A DNA stretch of 49,480 bases from JBDTMT01 sp033764095 (GTDB lineage Bacteria; Desulfobacterota; Binatia; HRBIN30; CADEER01): NCBI GenBank assembly GCA_033764095.1, contig JANRJF010000388.1, forward strand, positions 1 through 49,480, written 5' to 3'. Of the stretch, positions 1-7,750 are shown one piece after another (position 1 is the stretch's first letter; the number at the start of each line of letters is the position of its first letter). The notes under the pieces are model-generated. The model saw nothing but the letters and a program-made list of their open reading frames with translations, did not search any database and was not told where the DNA came from. The position numbers and the translations under genes were made by a program.

Positions 1-6
1 AGGCCA

Positions 7-68
7 ACCACCAAGGCACCAAGACACCAAGCGGACCTCAGACCTTGGTGCCTTGGTGTCTTGGTGGT
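7..68. repeat. Palindromic element with ACCAAG direct repeats
   Basis: Two 25-bp arms (7-31 and 44-68) are inverted copies with 23 of 25 positions matching, around a 12-nt loop. Each arm is built from three ACCAAG hexamers at 8-bp spacing. The two mismatches are in the dinucleotides between hexamers, so the hexamers themselves are perfectly kept. It lies at the very start of the window, downstream of htpX, and could also act as a transcript-end hairpin, although no T-run follows. Confidence 0.8.
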
Positions 69-133
69 GATCTTCTAAGCGGCGAGGACGCGCGTTTCTC
101 GCCCGAGTGTTCCGGCGCGGCCGGTGGCTGCAC

Positions 134-164
134 TAACAGCGTAACAGCCTAACAGCCAACAGCC
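134..164. repeat. TAACAGC short tandem repeat
   Basis: Four near-identical 7-8 bp units (TAACAGCG, TAACAGCC, TAACAGCC, AACAGCC) follow each other directly after the htpX stop codon. Unlike the other intergenic repeats of the window I see no inverted partner arm, so this looks like a half element. Confidence 0.6.
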
Positions 165-167
165 TTC

Positions 168-1022
168 CTACCGGCGTCCCGCCGCCAGCGCCTCGAGGCG
201 CGCGATGCGCTCCTCGGTCGGCGGATGGGTCGAGAACAGCTTGGCAAAATTGCCGCCGGCGAACGGGTTGATGATGAACAGGTGGGCGGTCGCCGGGCTG
301 CCGTGGTGCATCGGGACCTGTTCGGCGTAGCCCTGGATCTTGCGCAGCGCCGAGGCCAACGCCAGCGGGTTGCCGGAGAACTGCGCGCCGGCCTCGTCGG
401 CGAGATACTCGCGCGAGCGCGAGATCGACATCTGGATGAGCATCGCCGCCAGCGGCGCGACGATGATGCCGACGATCAGCGCCAGCGGATTGGAGCCCTC
501 GTCATCCGAGCTGCGGCCGCCGCCGAAGATCATGCCCCACTGCGCGATGTTGGCCAGCATGCTGAGCGCGCCGGCGAGCGTCGCGGCGACGACCATGATC
601 AGGGTGTCGCGGTTGCGCACGTGGCCAAGCTCGTGGCCGAGCACGCCGGCGATCTCCTCGCGGGTCAGCATGCGCAGCAGCCCCTGGGTGATGGCGACCG
701 CGGCGTGTTGCGGGTTGCGGCCGGTGGCAAAGGCGTTCGGCGCCTCCTCCGGGATGATGTACACCTTTGGCATCGGGATCTGCCCCGCCTGCGCCAGGTT
801 GCGAACGATCGAGTACAGCTCCGGCGCCTGCGCCTCGTCGACTTCCTGGGCGCCGTACATCTTCAGGACGATCTTGTCCGACCACCAGTACGAGGCGAAG
901 TTCATCACCACGGCAAAGCCGAGTGCCATGACCAGGCCTTCGCGGCCGCCGAGCGCCTGGCCGAACCACACCAGGATGGCGGTCAGGGTGGCGAGCAGCA
1001 TGGCGGTTTTCACACGGTTCAT
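168..1022 (-). CDS. htpX: Membrane-anchored zinc metalloprotease HtpX (M48B)
   Basis: 284-aa HtpX homologue, an inner-membrane zinc endopeptidase that in known members degrades misfolded membrane proteins with the active site facing the cytoplasm. Seen: two N-terminal hydrophobic segments (residues ~5-45), the zinc motif HELGH at about residues 130-134, a hydrophobic pair after it (~150-195), and the third-ligand region SREYLADEAG. The ending THPPTEERIARL is typical of the family. The start at 1022 is chosen over an in-frame ATG at 1037 because AGGAGG lies seven bases before it and the longer reading would place this site inside the gene. It stands alone, followed by repeats rather than another gene. 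Length matches E. coli HtpX (about 293 aa). Confidence 0.95.
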   Translation of the reverse strand: MNRVKTAMLLATLTAILVWFGQALGGREGLVMALGFAVVMNFASYWWSDKIVLKMYGAQEVDEAQAPELYSIVRNLAQAGQIPMPKVYIIPEEAPNAFATGRNPQHAAVAITQGLLRMLTREEIAGVLGHELGHVRNRDTLIMVVAATLAGALSMLANIAQWGMIFGGGRSSDDEGSNPLALIVGIIVAPLAAMLIQMSISRSREYLADEAGAQFSGNPLALASALRKIQGYAEQVPMHHGSPATAHLFIINPFAGGNFAKLFSTHPPTEERIARLEALAAGRR

Positions 1023-1130
1023 AGGGTCCTCCTTCACGTGTCGCGCAGACTAAGTCCGACCCGCCGGGGCGGCAATTAGATAATCGGACCGCGGCGGATC
1101 GGGAAAACCAAATCCGCCTGCTGCGCCGCG

Positions 1131-1724
1131 TCAGCCGAGCGCGCGGCGCCCGTAGGCGAAGCGCTGCGCGCCGGTGGCCACCTCCAGGGCGGCGTAGAGG
1201 TAGGCGGCGGCCGGTGCCCAGGCGGGCCACAGCACCACCACCAGCGCGAAGAGCAGCAGCTCGCTGCGCTCCAGCAGTCCGGGCGGGTAGGCGATCAGCT
1301 TGCCGCCGCTGCGCTCGCTGGCGGCGCCGACGGCGAGGAACACGCACAGGTTGACGTACCAGGTGCAGGCGACGACCAGCGCCGGCAGGTGCCACGGCGG
1401 ATGCGGGACGGCGATGCCGAGCAGGACGGTCGCTTCGACGACGCGGTCGAAGGTGAGGTCGAGCACCCCGCCCCAGGCGGTGGCCCCGCCGCCGAGCCGC
1501 GCGACCCGCCCGTCCACCGCGTCGCACAGTCCCGACCCCAGCAGCACGCCGAACGCCCACCAGTGCGCCTGGACGTAGAAGAGCCAGGCCGCCACCACGC
1601 CGCAGCCGAGGGCGCCGTACGAGAGCGCGTTGGGCGAGACTCCCGCTCGCACCAGTGCGGTCGCCAGCCGATCCAATCCACTGGCGACCGCGCTGCCGGG
1701 ACGTCCGAATCTCGAATCGAGCAT
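1131..1724 (-). CDS. CDP-alcohol phosphatidyltransferase family protein
   Basis: 197-aa integral membrane enzyme of the CDP-OH phosphotransferase family, which moves a phosphoalcohol from a CDP-linked donor to an acceptor alcohol in phospholipid synthesis. The full signature D-x2-DG-x2-AR-x8-G-x3-D-x3-D is present (starts CDAVDGRVAR, residues about 66-88), so all metal and catalytic aspartates are there. Several hydrophobic segments follow. The acceptor (glycerol phosphate, inositol, serine) cannot be told from sequence alone, so no symbol is given. A GTG at 1748 is an alternative start but lies in the palindromic repeat at 1744-1826; the ATG at 1724 sits just after GGCGGCGAC, a weak ribosome binding site. 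Confidence 0.88.
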   Translation of the reverse strand: MLDSRFGRPGSAVASGLDRLATALVRAGVSPNALSYGALGCGVVAAWLFYVQAHWWAFGVLLGSGLCDAVDGRVARLGGGATAWGGVLDLTFDRVVEATVLLGIAVPHPPWHLPALVVACTWYVNLCVFLAVGAASERSGGKLIAYPPGLLERSELLLFALVVVLWPAWAPAAAYLYAALEVATGAQRFAYGRRALG

Positions 1725-1743
1725 GTCGCCGCCAGGTTGCCAT

Positions 1744-1826
1744 GCCACGGATTACACGGATTTCACGGAGAGGAGCTTCGACGTCAGCTGCTCCTTCCCA
1801 TCGGTGAAATCCGTGTAGTCCGTGGC
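1744..1826. repeat. Palindromic element with CACGGATT direct repeats, copy 1
   Basis: Arms 1744-1766 and 1804-1826 are inverted copies, 22 of 23 matching. Each arm holds three CACGGA-type units at 9-bp spacing (CACGGATTA, CACGGATTT, CACGGA). The single mismatch is T opposite G. A second copy with the same arms and the same mismatch is at 7671-7725. It lies between the CDP-alcohol transferase start and the acyl-CoA dehydrogenase-like gene stop. Confidence 0.85.
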
Positions 1827-1837
1827 CAAGCTGATTC

Positions 1838-3115
1838 TCACACCCAGCGCGGCTGCACGTCGAGCGGGATGCCGAGCGCAGTCTTGCCGATCATCTCGAG
1901 CAGCCAGGAGTGGGTGAACGGGTGCAGCGTGCCGGCGCGCACGTCGCGGTACCAGCGCTCGAGCGGCAGGCGGCGGAAGAGGCTGGGGCCGCCGACCACC
2001 TGCATGGCGCGCGCGACGACGTCGAGCGCGGCGCGCGTCGCGACATACTGCGGAGTCGCGACGGCGGGCAGCAGCGCGGCGCCGAAGTCGGCGCCGCGCG
2101 TGATCTCGGCGGCGGTCTTGTAGATCAACGCGCGCGCCGTCTCGAGCTGGATCTGCATCTCGGCGACGTCGAACTGCGCGCCGGGCAGATGCGCGACCGT
2201 CGCGGGCAGTGGATGCAGGCGTCGCTGCCTGAGGTAGTCGACGGTGAAGTCGAAGGCGGCGCCGGCGACCCCGGTGTAAACCGCCGCGATGCCGAGCGCG
2301 TACCACGGCAGGCAGACCATGCCGCCCTCGCTGCCGGCGCCCTCGGTACCGATCAGGCACTCGTCGGGGATGAAGCAGTCGGCGAAGTCGATGTCGTGGC
2401 TGCCGCTGGCGCGCATGCCGAGCGCATCCCAGCTCTCGACGACCTGCATGCCGACGCTGCCGCGCTCGGCGGCGAGCGTCACGGTGCCCGACAGACCCGG
2501 CTGCGCGAACCCCTCCAGGCGCGCGTTGAAGAGGAAGAAGCGCAGCACCGGTGCCAGCGTGCAGAAGTACTTGCGACCGCTGACGCGATAGCCGCCGGCG
2601 ACCTTGTGCGCCGTGACCTGCGGCGCGCCGAGGCTGGCGGCGGGCTCGGAGAGGCTGCTCGCGACCACCGCGCCGTCGCGCACCACGGCGTCGGCGACGC
2701 GGCGTCGGAAGGCCTCGGTGAACAGATGCAGCCCGCCACCGAGGTTGTAGGCGTGCATGTTCACGCCCAACGCGGTCGGGCCGCAGCCGCGGCCGAGCGC
2801 CTCCTGCAGCAGGCAGAAGTCGTACAGGGTCAGCCCGCCGCCGCCGAGCTCGACCGGCAGCGGCAGGCGCAGCCAGCCGGCGGCGTGCAGCGCGGCGAAG
2901 TTCTCGTGCGGAAAGCTGCCGTCGCGGTCGTGCTGTTCGGCGCGCGTCGCGAAGTCGGCCGCCAGCCGCTCGGCCTTGGCGAGCAGGGCGCGTTGCGCGT
3001 CGGAGAGCAGCGGCTGCATGAACGCGGATGCTAGGCGCGCAGCGGCGGCGTCGCAACGCCGCGCGGCGCGTTTCAAGGCCCGGTCGACCGGCTCGGGCGG
3101 GGGCGGGTTCGGCAT
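1838..3115 (-). CDS. Acyl-CoA dehydrogenase-like flavoprotein
   Basis: 425-aa protein (393 aa if the in-frame ATG at 3019 is used, closer to the family's usual 380-390). It has the acyl-CoA dehydrogenase fold order: helical N-terminal domain (FATRAEQHDRDGSFP), middle beta domain with a SEP substrate-loop motif (ASSLSEPAASLG) and GGYRVSGRKYFCT, then the C-terminal helical domain with VGGPSLFRRLPLERWYRD. Where ordinary short-chain enzymes have the YEGT-type catalytic glutamate, this one reads TLHPFTHSW. That gap, seen also in the flavin monooxygenase branch (DszC/HpaB-like), makes a simple dehydrogenase role uncertain. No electron-transfer flavoprotein gene is adjacent. Neither possible start has a strong ribosome binding site. 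Confidence 0.85.
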   Translation of the reverse strand: MPNPPPPEPVDRALKRAARRCDAAAARLASAFMQPLLSDAQRALLAKAERLAADFATRAEQHDRDGSFPHENFAALHAAGWLRLPLPVELGGGGLTLYDFCLLQEALGRGCGPTALGVNMHAYNLGGGLHLFTEAFRRRVADAVVRDGAVVASSLSEPAASLGAPQVTAHKVAGGYRVSGRKYFCTLAPVLRFFLFNARLEGFAQPGLSGTVTLAAERGSVGMQVVESWDALGMRASGSHDIDFADCFIPDECLIGTEGAGSEGGMVCLPWYALGIAAVYTGVAGAAFDFTVDYLRQRRLHPLPATVAHLPGAQFDVAEMQIQLETARALIYKTAAEITRGADFGAALLPAVATPQYVATRAALDVVARAMQVVGGPSLFRRLPLERWYRDVRAGTLHPFTHSWLLEMIGKTALGIPLDVQPRWV

Positions 3116-3160
3116 GGCGCCGGGTTGATTCGCGCTCCGGGCTGGTGTCGAGTGCCGCCG

Positions 3161-3313
3161 ATGGCGAAGCACGAGCATGGACCCGGCTGCGATCACGACC
3201 ACGGGCAGGCGCATGAACCGCAGGAGCCGGTGCGCCGCGCCGAGCCGAAGGTCGGCCGCAACGACCCGTGTCCCTGCGGCAGCGGCAAGAAGTTCAAGAA
3301 GTGCTGCGGCTGA
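3161..3313 (+). CDS. Small SEC-C motif protein
   Basis: 50-aa protein that starts with a His/Cys-rich segment (HEHGPGCDHDHG) and ends in the SEC-C zinc-binding motif, CPCGSGKKFKKCCG. The motif is the one found at the C-terminus of SecA and in many small accessory proteins, where Cys-x-Cys and Cys-Cys or Cys-His bind zinc. Here the motif is nearly the whole protein. The start is the ATG at 3161; an upstream in-frame ATT/ATG reading adds only low-complexity residues. It is divergent from the acyl-CoA dehydrogenase-like gene and convergent with the secreted beta-helix gene. The precise role is unknown. Confidence 0.8.
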   Translation: MAKHEHGPGCDHDHGQAHEPQEPVRRAEPKVGRNDPCPCGSGKKFKKCCG

Positions 3314-3325
3314 CCGGGCGCCGCT

Positions 3326-5260
3326 TCACTGCCAGTTGCCGGTGACGTCGCCGAGCAGCACGGCGGTGAAGTGCTGGCCGGTGGCGGTGGCGGACAGTGG
3401 GCCGTAGGTGATCGAGCCCATCGTGCAGGTGCCGCCGACCAGGCCGGGTGAGACCAGCGACTGATTCGGCACCGCGCTGGCGGTGGGGATGAAGAGCCAG
3501 TCGGAGCCGCACAGCGTCGCGGCGCCGAAGCCGCTGGCGGTGCCGACGGCGCGTTGCAGAATCAGCGACGCGTCGAGCGTGCTGAGCGTGCCGTCGCCGG
3601 TGACGTCGGCGGCCAGCCGTTGGCGTGCGTCGAGCGTGCGCAGGCCGGCGATCGCCTGCAGGATCCAGGCGGCGTCGAGCGAGCTGACGCCGGTGCGCAG
3701 GTCGCCGGTCTTGCGCGGCGTCAGCTGCCAGACGCCGGCCGGCACGGCGGCAAAGGCGTAGGCGCCGCTGGCGTTGCTGCTGGTGCTCTGCGCGCCGGGA
3801 CCGCTCAGTGTCAGCGTTGCGCTCGGCACGGCGGCGCCGCTGCGCGCGGCGACGACGCCGCTGATGCCGTAGGTGACCGCCGCGGTCGGCGTCGGGGTCG
3901 GTGCGGCCGGCGTGGCGGTGGCGGTGTGCGAGGGGGGCGCCGCGCCGGCGCGCTCGTAGGCGCCGGCGTCGAAGCCGAGGCCCTGCGGCCGCGTCGTCCC
4001 CTCCAGGTCGACGGGCAGGTCGGGCAGCGTCGTGCCGGCATTGAGCGCCGGGCTACCGGCGCTCAGGTGATAGTCGTTGGCGGCGCTGTCGACGAAGACC
4101 GTCGCGGCGGTGACGACGTACGAATGCGGATCGAAGTTGGGCGAGAGGGCGCGCCACTGTGCGAGGGTCAGGAAGGCGTCGTCGTCCGAGAAGCGGTTGA
4201 CCACCGCGTTGTAGTCCGACACCAGCCCGACCTGACTGCTCGGATCCGCCTCGATGCTGCCGCGCGCGCCGAGGTGGATGAGGATGTTGTTGAGGAACGT
4301 GTTGCCGGTGCTGCCGTTCTTCAAGCTGACGGCGAAGCGCGCGGTGGCGGGCTGCACGATGGTGTTGCCGACGATGCGGTTGTCGCGCGTCCCGTACAGG
4401 TTGCTGCCCTCACCGTCGTCCCAGCCGGCGATGCCGGTCGACTGGTTGCCGTAGATCAGGTTGTTGCGGATCAGCGAGCCGCGCACCGAGGCGAGATTGA
4501 TCGAGGCGCCGCCGGCGGCGCCGTTGTCGTGGATGACGTTGGCCTCGATCAGCGCCTGCTCGATGATGCCGTCGCCCTGCGGGTCGTTGGGGTCGTCGCC
4601 CATCTGCACCGGATCGGCGTTGAGCTGGATGCCGGAGGCGTTGTTGTGGTGCGCGTGGTTGCGGCGCACGGTCGGGCGGTCGCCGCTGTTCGAGACGTAG
4701 ATGCCGTGCTCGATCGCCGAGTACGACGTCTGGTTGTCCTCCAGCAGCAGGTCGCGCGCGAAGCCGGTGAAGATGCCCCAGCGGCCGTTGTGGTGGCAGT
4801 GGCAGTTGCGCACCACGACGCCGGTCGCATTGGCGTCCGGCTCGCCCTGCACCGCGACGCCGGCGCGTGGCGCGTTGGTGCTCTCGAAGCCGTCGACGAC
4901 GACGTAGTCGACGTCGCGCACCCAGATGTTGTCGCCGTTGCTGTTCGCCGCGCCGGGCGCGTTCACCACCACGCCGGCCTGGGCGACGAAGCGCACCGGT
5001 GCCTGCGCGGTGCCCGACCTGCGGGCGCGGAAGCCGACGTAGGTGCCGGGCAGGACGTTTACCGTGTCGCCGGCGGCGGCGACATCGCCGGCCTTCTGCA
5101 GCGTGCGCCAGGGCGCCGCCTGGCTGCCGGCGGCGGCGTCATTGCCGGTCGGCGAGACGTAGTACGTCGCCGCCGCCAGCCGCTGCGGCAGCAGCAGGAA
5201 GAGCAGCGCGGTGTACAGGGTGGCGGCAGAGCGGAACGGCACGCTCGCCCAGACGAGCAC
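3326..5260 (-). CDS. Secreted right-handed beta-helix protein with dockerin-like tail
   Basis: About 644 aa. N-terminal hydrophobic signal (TLYTALLFLLLPQRLAAA), then ATYYVSPTGND and WRTLQKAG...DTVNVLPGTY, the usual opening of secreted parallel beta-helix proteins (residues ~32-430; repeated N-x-I/IRNN coils such as SLIRNNLIYGNQSTG). A Thr/Pro linker (~442-460) leads to a carboxypeptidase-regulatory-like domain (ISGVVAARSGAAVPSATLTL) and two dockerin-like repeats (TGVSSLDAAWILQ and DVTGDGTLSTLDASLILQ, ~523-572). The last ~75 residues (CGSDWLFIP...GDVTGNW) recur in the protein at 43235-46474. No catalytic residues of pectate lyases could be assigned, so activity is open. The start is uncertain: GTG at 5260 is used; GTG at 5242 or 5308 are alternatives. 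Confidence 0.82.
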   Translation of the reverse strand: MLVWASVPFRSAATLYTALLFLLLPQRLAAATYYVSPTGNDAAAGSQAAPWRTLQKAGDVAAAGDTVNVLPGTYVGFRARRSGTAQAPVRFVAQAGVVVNAPGAANSNGDNIWVRDVDYVVVDGFESTNAPRAGVAVQGEPDANATGVVVRNCHCHHNGRWGIFTGFARDLLLEDNQTSYSAIEHGIYVSNSGDRPTVRRNHAHHNNASGIQLNADPVQMGDDPNDPQGDGIIEQALIEANVIHDNGAAGGASINLASVRGSLIRNNLIYGNQSTGIAGWDDGEGSNLYGTRDNRIVGNTIVQPATARFAVSLKNGSTGNTFLNNILIHLGARGSIEADPSSQVGLVSDYNAVVNRFSDDDAFLTLAQWRALSPNFDPHSYVVTAATVFVDSAANDYHLSAGSPALNAGTTLPDLPVDLEGTTRPQGLGFDAGAYERAGAAPPSHTATATPAAPTPTPTAAVTYGISGVVAARSGAAVPSATLTLSGPGAQSTSSNASGAYAFAAVPAGVWQLTPRKTGDLRTGVSSLDAAWILQAIAGLRTLDARQRLAADVTGDGTLSTLDASLILQRAVGTASGFGAATLCGSDWLFIPTASAVPNQSLVSPGLVGGTCTMGSITYGPLSATATGQHFTAVLLGDVTGNWQ

Positions 5261-5401
5261 GGAGCGTACCCGCGCGGCGGCGCCGGCGCTGTCGGTTCGG
5301 ATCGGCACGCGAGCAGGGATGCGACGACGTGCCAGTATCTGTCGCGCGCCGCGGCGTGGCGCTGCGCGCGGCGGACGCGTCGCGAATCCCAACGACGTGA
5401 T

Positions 5402-6259
5402 ATGCCTCCGCGCATGCGGACGAAACCGTTCGGATGGACCGGGGTCGAGGTGGCGGTCATCGGCCAGGGGACCTGGAAGATGGGCGGCTCGCGGCGTGCG
5501 CACGGTTCGGAGGTGGAGGCGCTGCGCGCCGGCCTGGAGCTCGGCATGACCCACCTCGACACCGCCGAGATGTACGGCGACGGCGGCGCCGAGTCGCTGC
5601 TCGCCGAGCTGCTGCGCGGCCGCCGCCGCGACCAGGTGTTCCTCACCTCGAAGGTGCTGCCGCAGCACGCCAGCCGGCGCGGCACCATCACCGCCTGCGA
5701 GCACAGCCTGCGCCGTCTCGGTACCGACCATCTCGATCTCTACCTGCTGCATTGGGCCGGGCCGCACCCGATCGGCGACACCATGCAGGCGATGGAGGAG
5801 CTAGTGGCCGCCGGCAAGACGCGCTTCATCGGCGTCAGCAACTTCGAGGTCGACGAATTGCGCGAGGCGATGGCGGCGCTGACGCGCGAGCGGCTGGCGT
5901 GCAACCAGGTGCTCTACAACCTGACCGAGCGCGGCATCGAGGCCGACCTGATCCCCTTCTGCGCGCGCGCCGGCATCGCGGTGGTCGGCTACACGCCGTA
6001 CGGCGGCTGGCCACGGCGCGGCGCCGGGCTGCGCGTGTTGGAGCGCATCGGCGCCGCGCAGGGGCGCAGCGCGCGGCAGGTGGCGCTGGCCTTTCTGACG
6101 CGCCAGCCGGAGGTGTTCGCGATCCCGAAGGCCGCCGACGCCGTGCACGCGCGCGACAACGCCGGCGCCGCCGACGTCGTGCTCGCCGCGGCCGACATCG
6201 CCGCGATCGACGCCGCCTTCCCGGCCCCACCCGCGGGCGCGCCGCTGGCGACCGCCTGA
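5402..6259 (+). CDS. Aldo/keto reductase
   Basis: 285-aa NADPH-dependent aldo/keto reductase, single (beta/alpha)8 barrel. Visible family marks: GQGTWKMGG near the N-terminus, the catalytic Asp-Tyr pair in HLDTAEMYG, the catalytic Lys in VFLTSKV, His in LYLLHWAG, the IGVSNF strand, and the cofactor-binding end (VALAFLTRQPEVFAIPKA). The substrate cannot be assigned; the sequence is nearest in style to the small single-domain reductases such as the DkgA/YeaE type. The start is ATG 5402, with ATG 5414 as alternative; neither has a good ribosome binding site. It is divergent from the beta-helix gene, and its 3' end faces a convergent secreted-protein gene across a palindrome. Confidence 0.93.
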   Translation: MPPRMRTKPFGWTGVEVAVIGQGTWKMGGSRRAHGSEVEALRAGLELGMTHLDTAEMYGDGGAESLLAELLRGRRRDQVFLTSKVLPQHASRRGTITACEHSLRRLGTDHLDLYLLHWAGPHPIGDTMQAMEELVAAGKTRFIGVSNFEVDELREAMAALTRERLACNQVLYNLTERGIEADLIPFCARAGIAVVGYTPYGGWPRRGAGLRVLERIGAAQGRSARQVALAFLTRQPEVFAIPKAADAVHARDNAGAADVVLAAADIAAIDAAFPAPPAGAPLATA

Positions 6260-6318
6260 GCAGGCTGACGATCGACGCCGGTGATCGCGTCACCGCACCC
6301 GCGAGCCGGCGGGCCGCC

Positions 6319-6398
6319 GTCAGCCGGCGGTTGCCGGCCGTTGTCGCCGCGGACCCGACGGGGACCGGGACGCGGCCGACCGGCAACCGACAGCTGAC
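6319..6398. repeat. Palindromic element with CGGCAACCG units
   Basis: Arms 6319-6337 and 6380-6398 are inverted copies with 17 of 19 positions matching, separated by 42 bases. The right arm reads CCGGCAACCGACAGCTGAC. It sits exactly between two convergent genes, so a role as a two-way transcript end is possible, but no T-run is present. Confidence 0.65.
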
Positions 6399-6411
6399 GA
6401 CGGCCACCGGC

Positions 6412-7587
6412 TCACGGGGTATTGCGTCCGCCGGCGTCGATCGTCAGCGTGCCGGTCGCCGGCTGCTGGAAGGAGAAGCTCGGCTCCGGCGACAGCACCG
6501 CCGCGGTGATGTGGAAGCGCACCGCGCTGCCGTCGACCGCATCGAGCACCAGCGCGCCGCTGTCGGAGCGCCAGCCGCGCGTGCCGAGCGGATTGTTGGT
6601 CGGCGTCTCGATGTAGTCGAAGGTGCCCTGGCCGCGCTCGCGGCCGAGCGGGATGACGGTGCCGCTGGCGATGCTGGCGCCCGGGTTGATGTAGGTGATC
6701 TGCACGCGGCGGATGATGTCGCCGGCGTTGAGGCTGCACGGCACGTAGCCGCCGCCGACCCCGACGCCGGCGATGATGTTGAAGGAGCCCTTGCCGATGT
6801 TCAGGTCGGGGCCGAGGTTGACGAAGCTGTTGGTGCCGCTGGCGTTACTGAAATGGAGGCTGATCGCACCGCCCTCGCAGGAGGCGCCCGGGGTCGGGAA
6901 GTTGGCCGGCACGCTGGTCGGCGTGAAGGTCGGCGTCGCGGCAGGGAGGCTGGCGGTTGGTGTCGGCGTCGCCGGGACGCGCGTCGCCGTGGGGGTTGCG
7001 GTCGGCCGGCCGTCGCCCGGTGCGACGCTGCCGCTGAAGGTGTCCGAGTCGATCTGCAGCTGGACCGTGCCGAGGCCGCGCGGGCTGTCGGGCAGCGTGC
7101 CGCCGATGTCGACCGGGATCGGCCCGGTGACGCCGTCGGCGGTGCCCTGGAAGTGGAAGGCACCGGTGTCGAGATCGATCGTCCCGGTGAGATGGAGCAG
7201 TGGGATCTCGACGCGCAGCGCGCCGCCCTGGGCGGAGGCGTCGACGACCATCAGCGTCGCCTCGGCGGTGCCGTCGGCCGCCGCCTCGATCAGCAGGCGG
7301 GCGACCTCGCCGTCGCCGACGTCGACGCGGGCGCTGTACTGGCCGATGAACGGGCAGCCGCCGAGCAGGTTGGCGACCGCGGCGACCAGCTCGTTGACCG
7401 CCACCATGTGGTCGCCGTTGCTGTCGAAGGCGGCGCAATCGCCGCGGTTGCCGAGCGCCAGGTTGACGCCGGTGACCATCTCGCTGACCGTCACCGCGTG
7501 ATCGCCGCTGCAGTCGCCCGAGCACACCGCCGCGGCCCGTCCCGCCACGACCAACGCAAACATCGCCAACACTGCCATGCGCCGCAT
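6412..7587 (-). CDS. Secreted protein with N-terminal dockerin-like EF-hand pair
   Basis: 391 aa. Signal peptide (MRRMAVLAMFALVVAGRAAA) is followed at once by two calcium-loop repeats, DCSGDHAVTVSEM and DSNGDHMVAVNEL (residues ~21-77), spaced like a type I dockerin. Then a beta-rich domain (~80-190), a Thr/Pro linker (~192-229, PTATPTATRVPATPTPT) and a second beta-rich domain to the end (SASLHFSN-like strands, TLTIDAGG). No known enzyme motif was found. GGAGGG seven bases before the ATG at 7587 fixes the start. Placement of the dockerin at the N-terminus is the reverse of the propeller protein at 14127. It could bind the cohesin-like domains encoded at 15404, 41766 or 43235; that is inference. 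Confidence 0.8.
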   Translation of the reverse strand: MRRMAVLAMFALVVAGRAAAVCSGDCSGDHAVTVSEMVTGVNLALGNRGDCAAFDSNGDHMVAVNELVAAVANLLGGCPFIGQYSARVDVGDGEVARLLIEAAADGTAEATLMVVDASAQGGALRVEIPLLHLTGTIDLDTGAFHFQGTADGVTGPIPVDIGGTLPDSPRGLGTVQLQIDSDTFSGSVAPGDGRPTATPTATRVPATPTPTASLPAATPTFTPTSVPANFPTPGASCEGGAISLHFSNASGTNSFVNLGPDLNIGKGSFNIIAGVGVGGGYVPCSLNAGDIIRRVQITYINPGASIASGTVIPLGRERGQGTFDYIETPTNNPLGTRGWRSDSGALVLDAVDGSAVRFHITAAVLSPEPSFSFQQPATGTLTIDAGGRNTP

Positions 7588-7670
7588 GTTCGATCCCTCC
7601 GACCAGGCGGCGTGCAGTGGCGATGAACGTCGTTCGAAATACGAATTCGGCGTTGTCGCGAGTCAATGAA

Positions 7671-7725
7671 GCCACGGATTACACGGATCGGACTCCTGCT
7701 CCGTGAAATCCGTGTAGTCCGTGGC
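7671..7725. repeat. Palindromic element with CACGGATT direct repeats, copy 2
   Basis: Arms 7671-7688 and 7708-7725 match the copy at 1744-1826, including the same single T/G mismatch between arms; here the inner part of the left arm is lost while the right arm keeps the full TCCGTGAAATCCGTG order. It lies between the start of the dockerin-like gene and the 3' end of the large ATPase gene. Confidence 0.85.
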
Positions 7726-7750
7726 TACTGCGCGGTCCGGGGCACGCGCC

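Noticed and set aside
1093..1118. Terminator between the CDP-alcohol transferase and htpX
   Set aside because: GGCGGAT and ATCCGCC can pair over 7 bp, but the loop is 12 bases and no T-run follows.
3554..5401. Long N-terminal extension of the aldo/keto reductase
   Set aside because: The frame is open only because it runs antisense to the beta-helix gene; the reductase family begins at about 5402.
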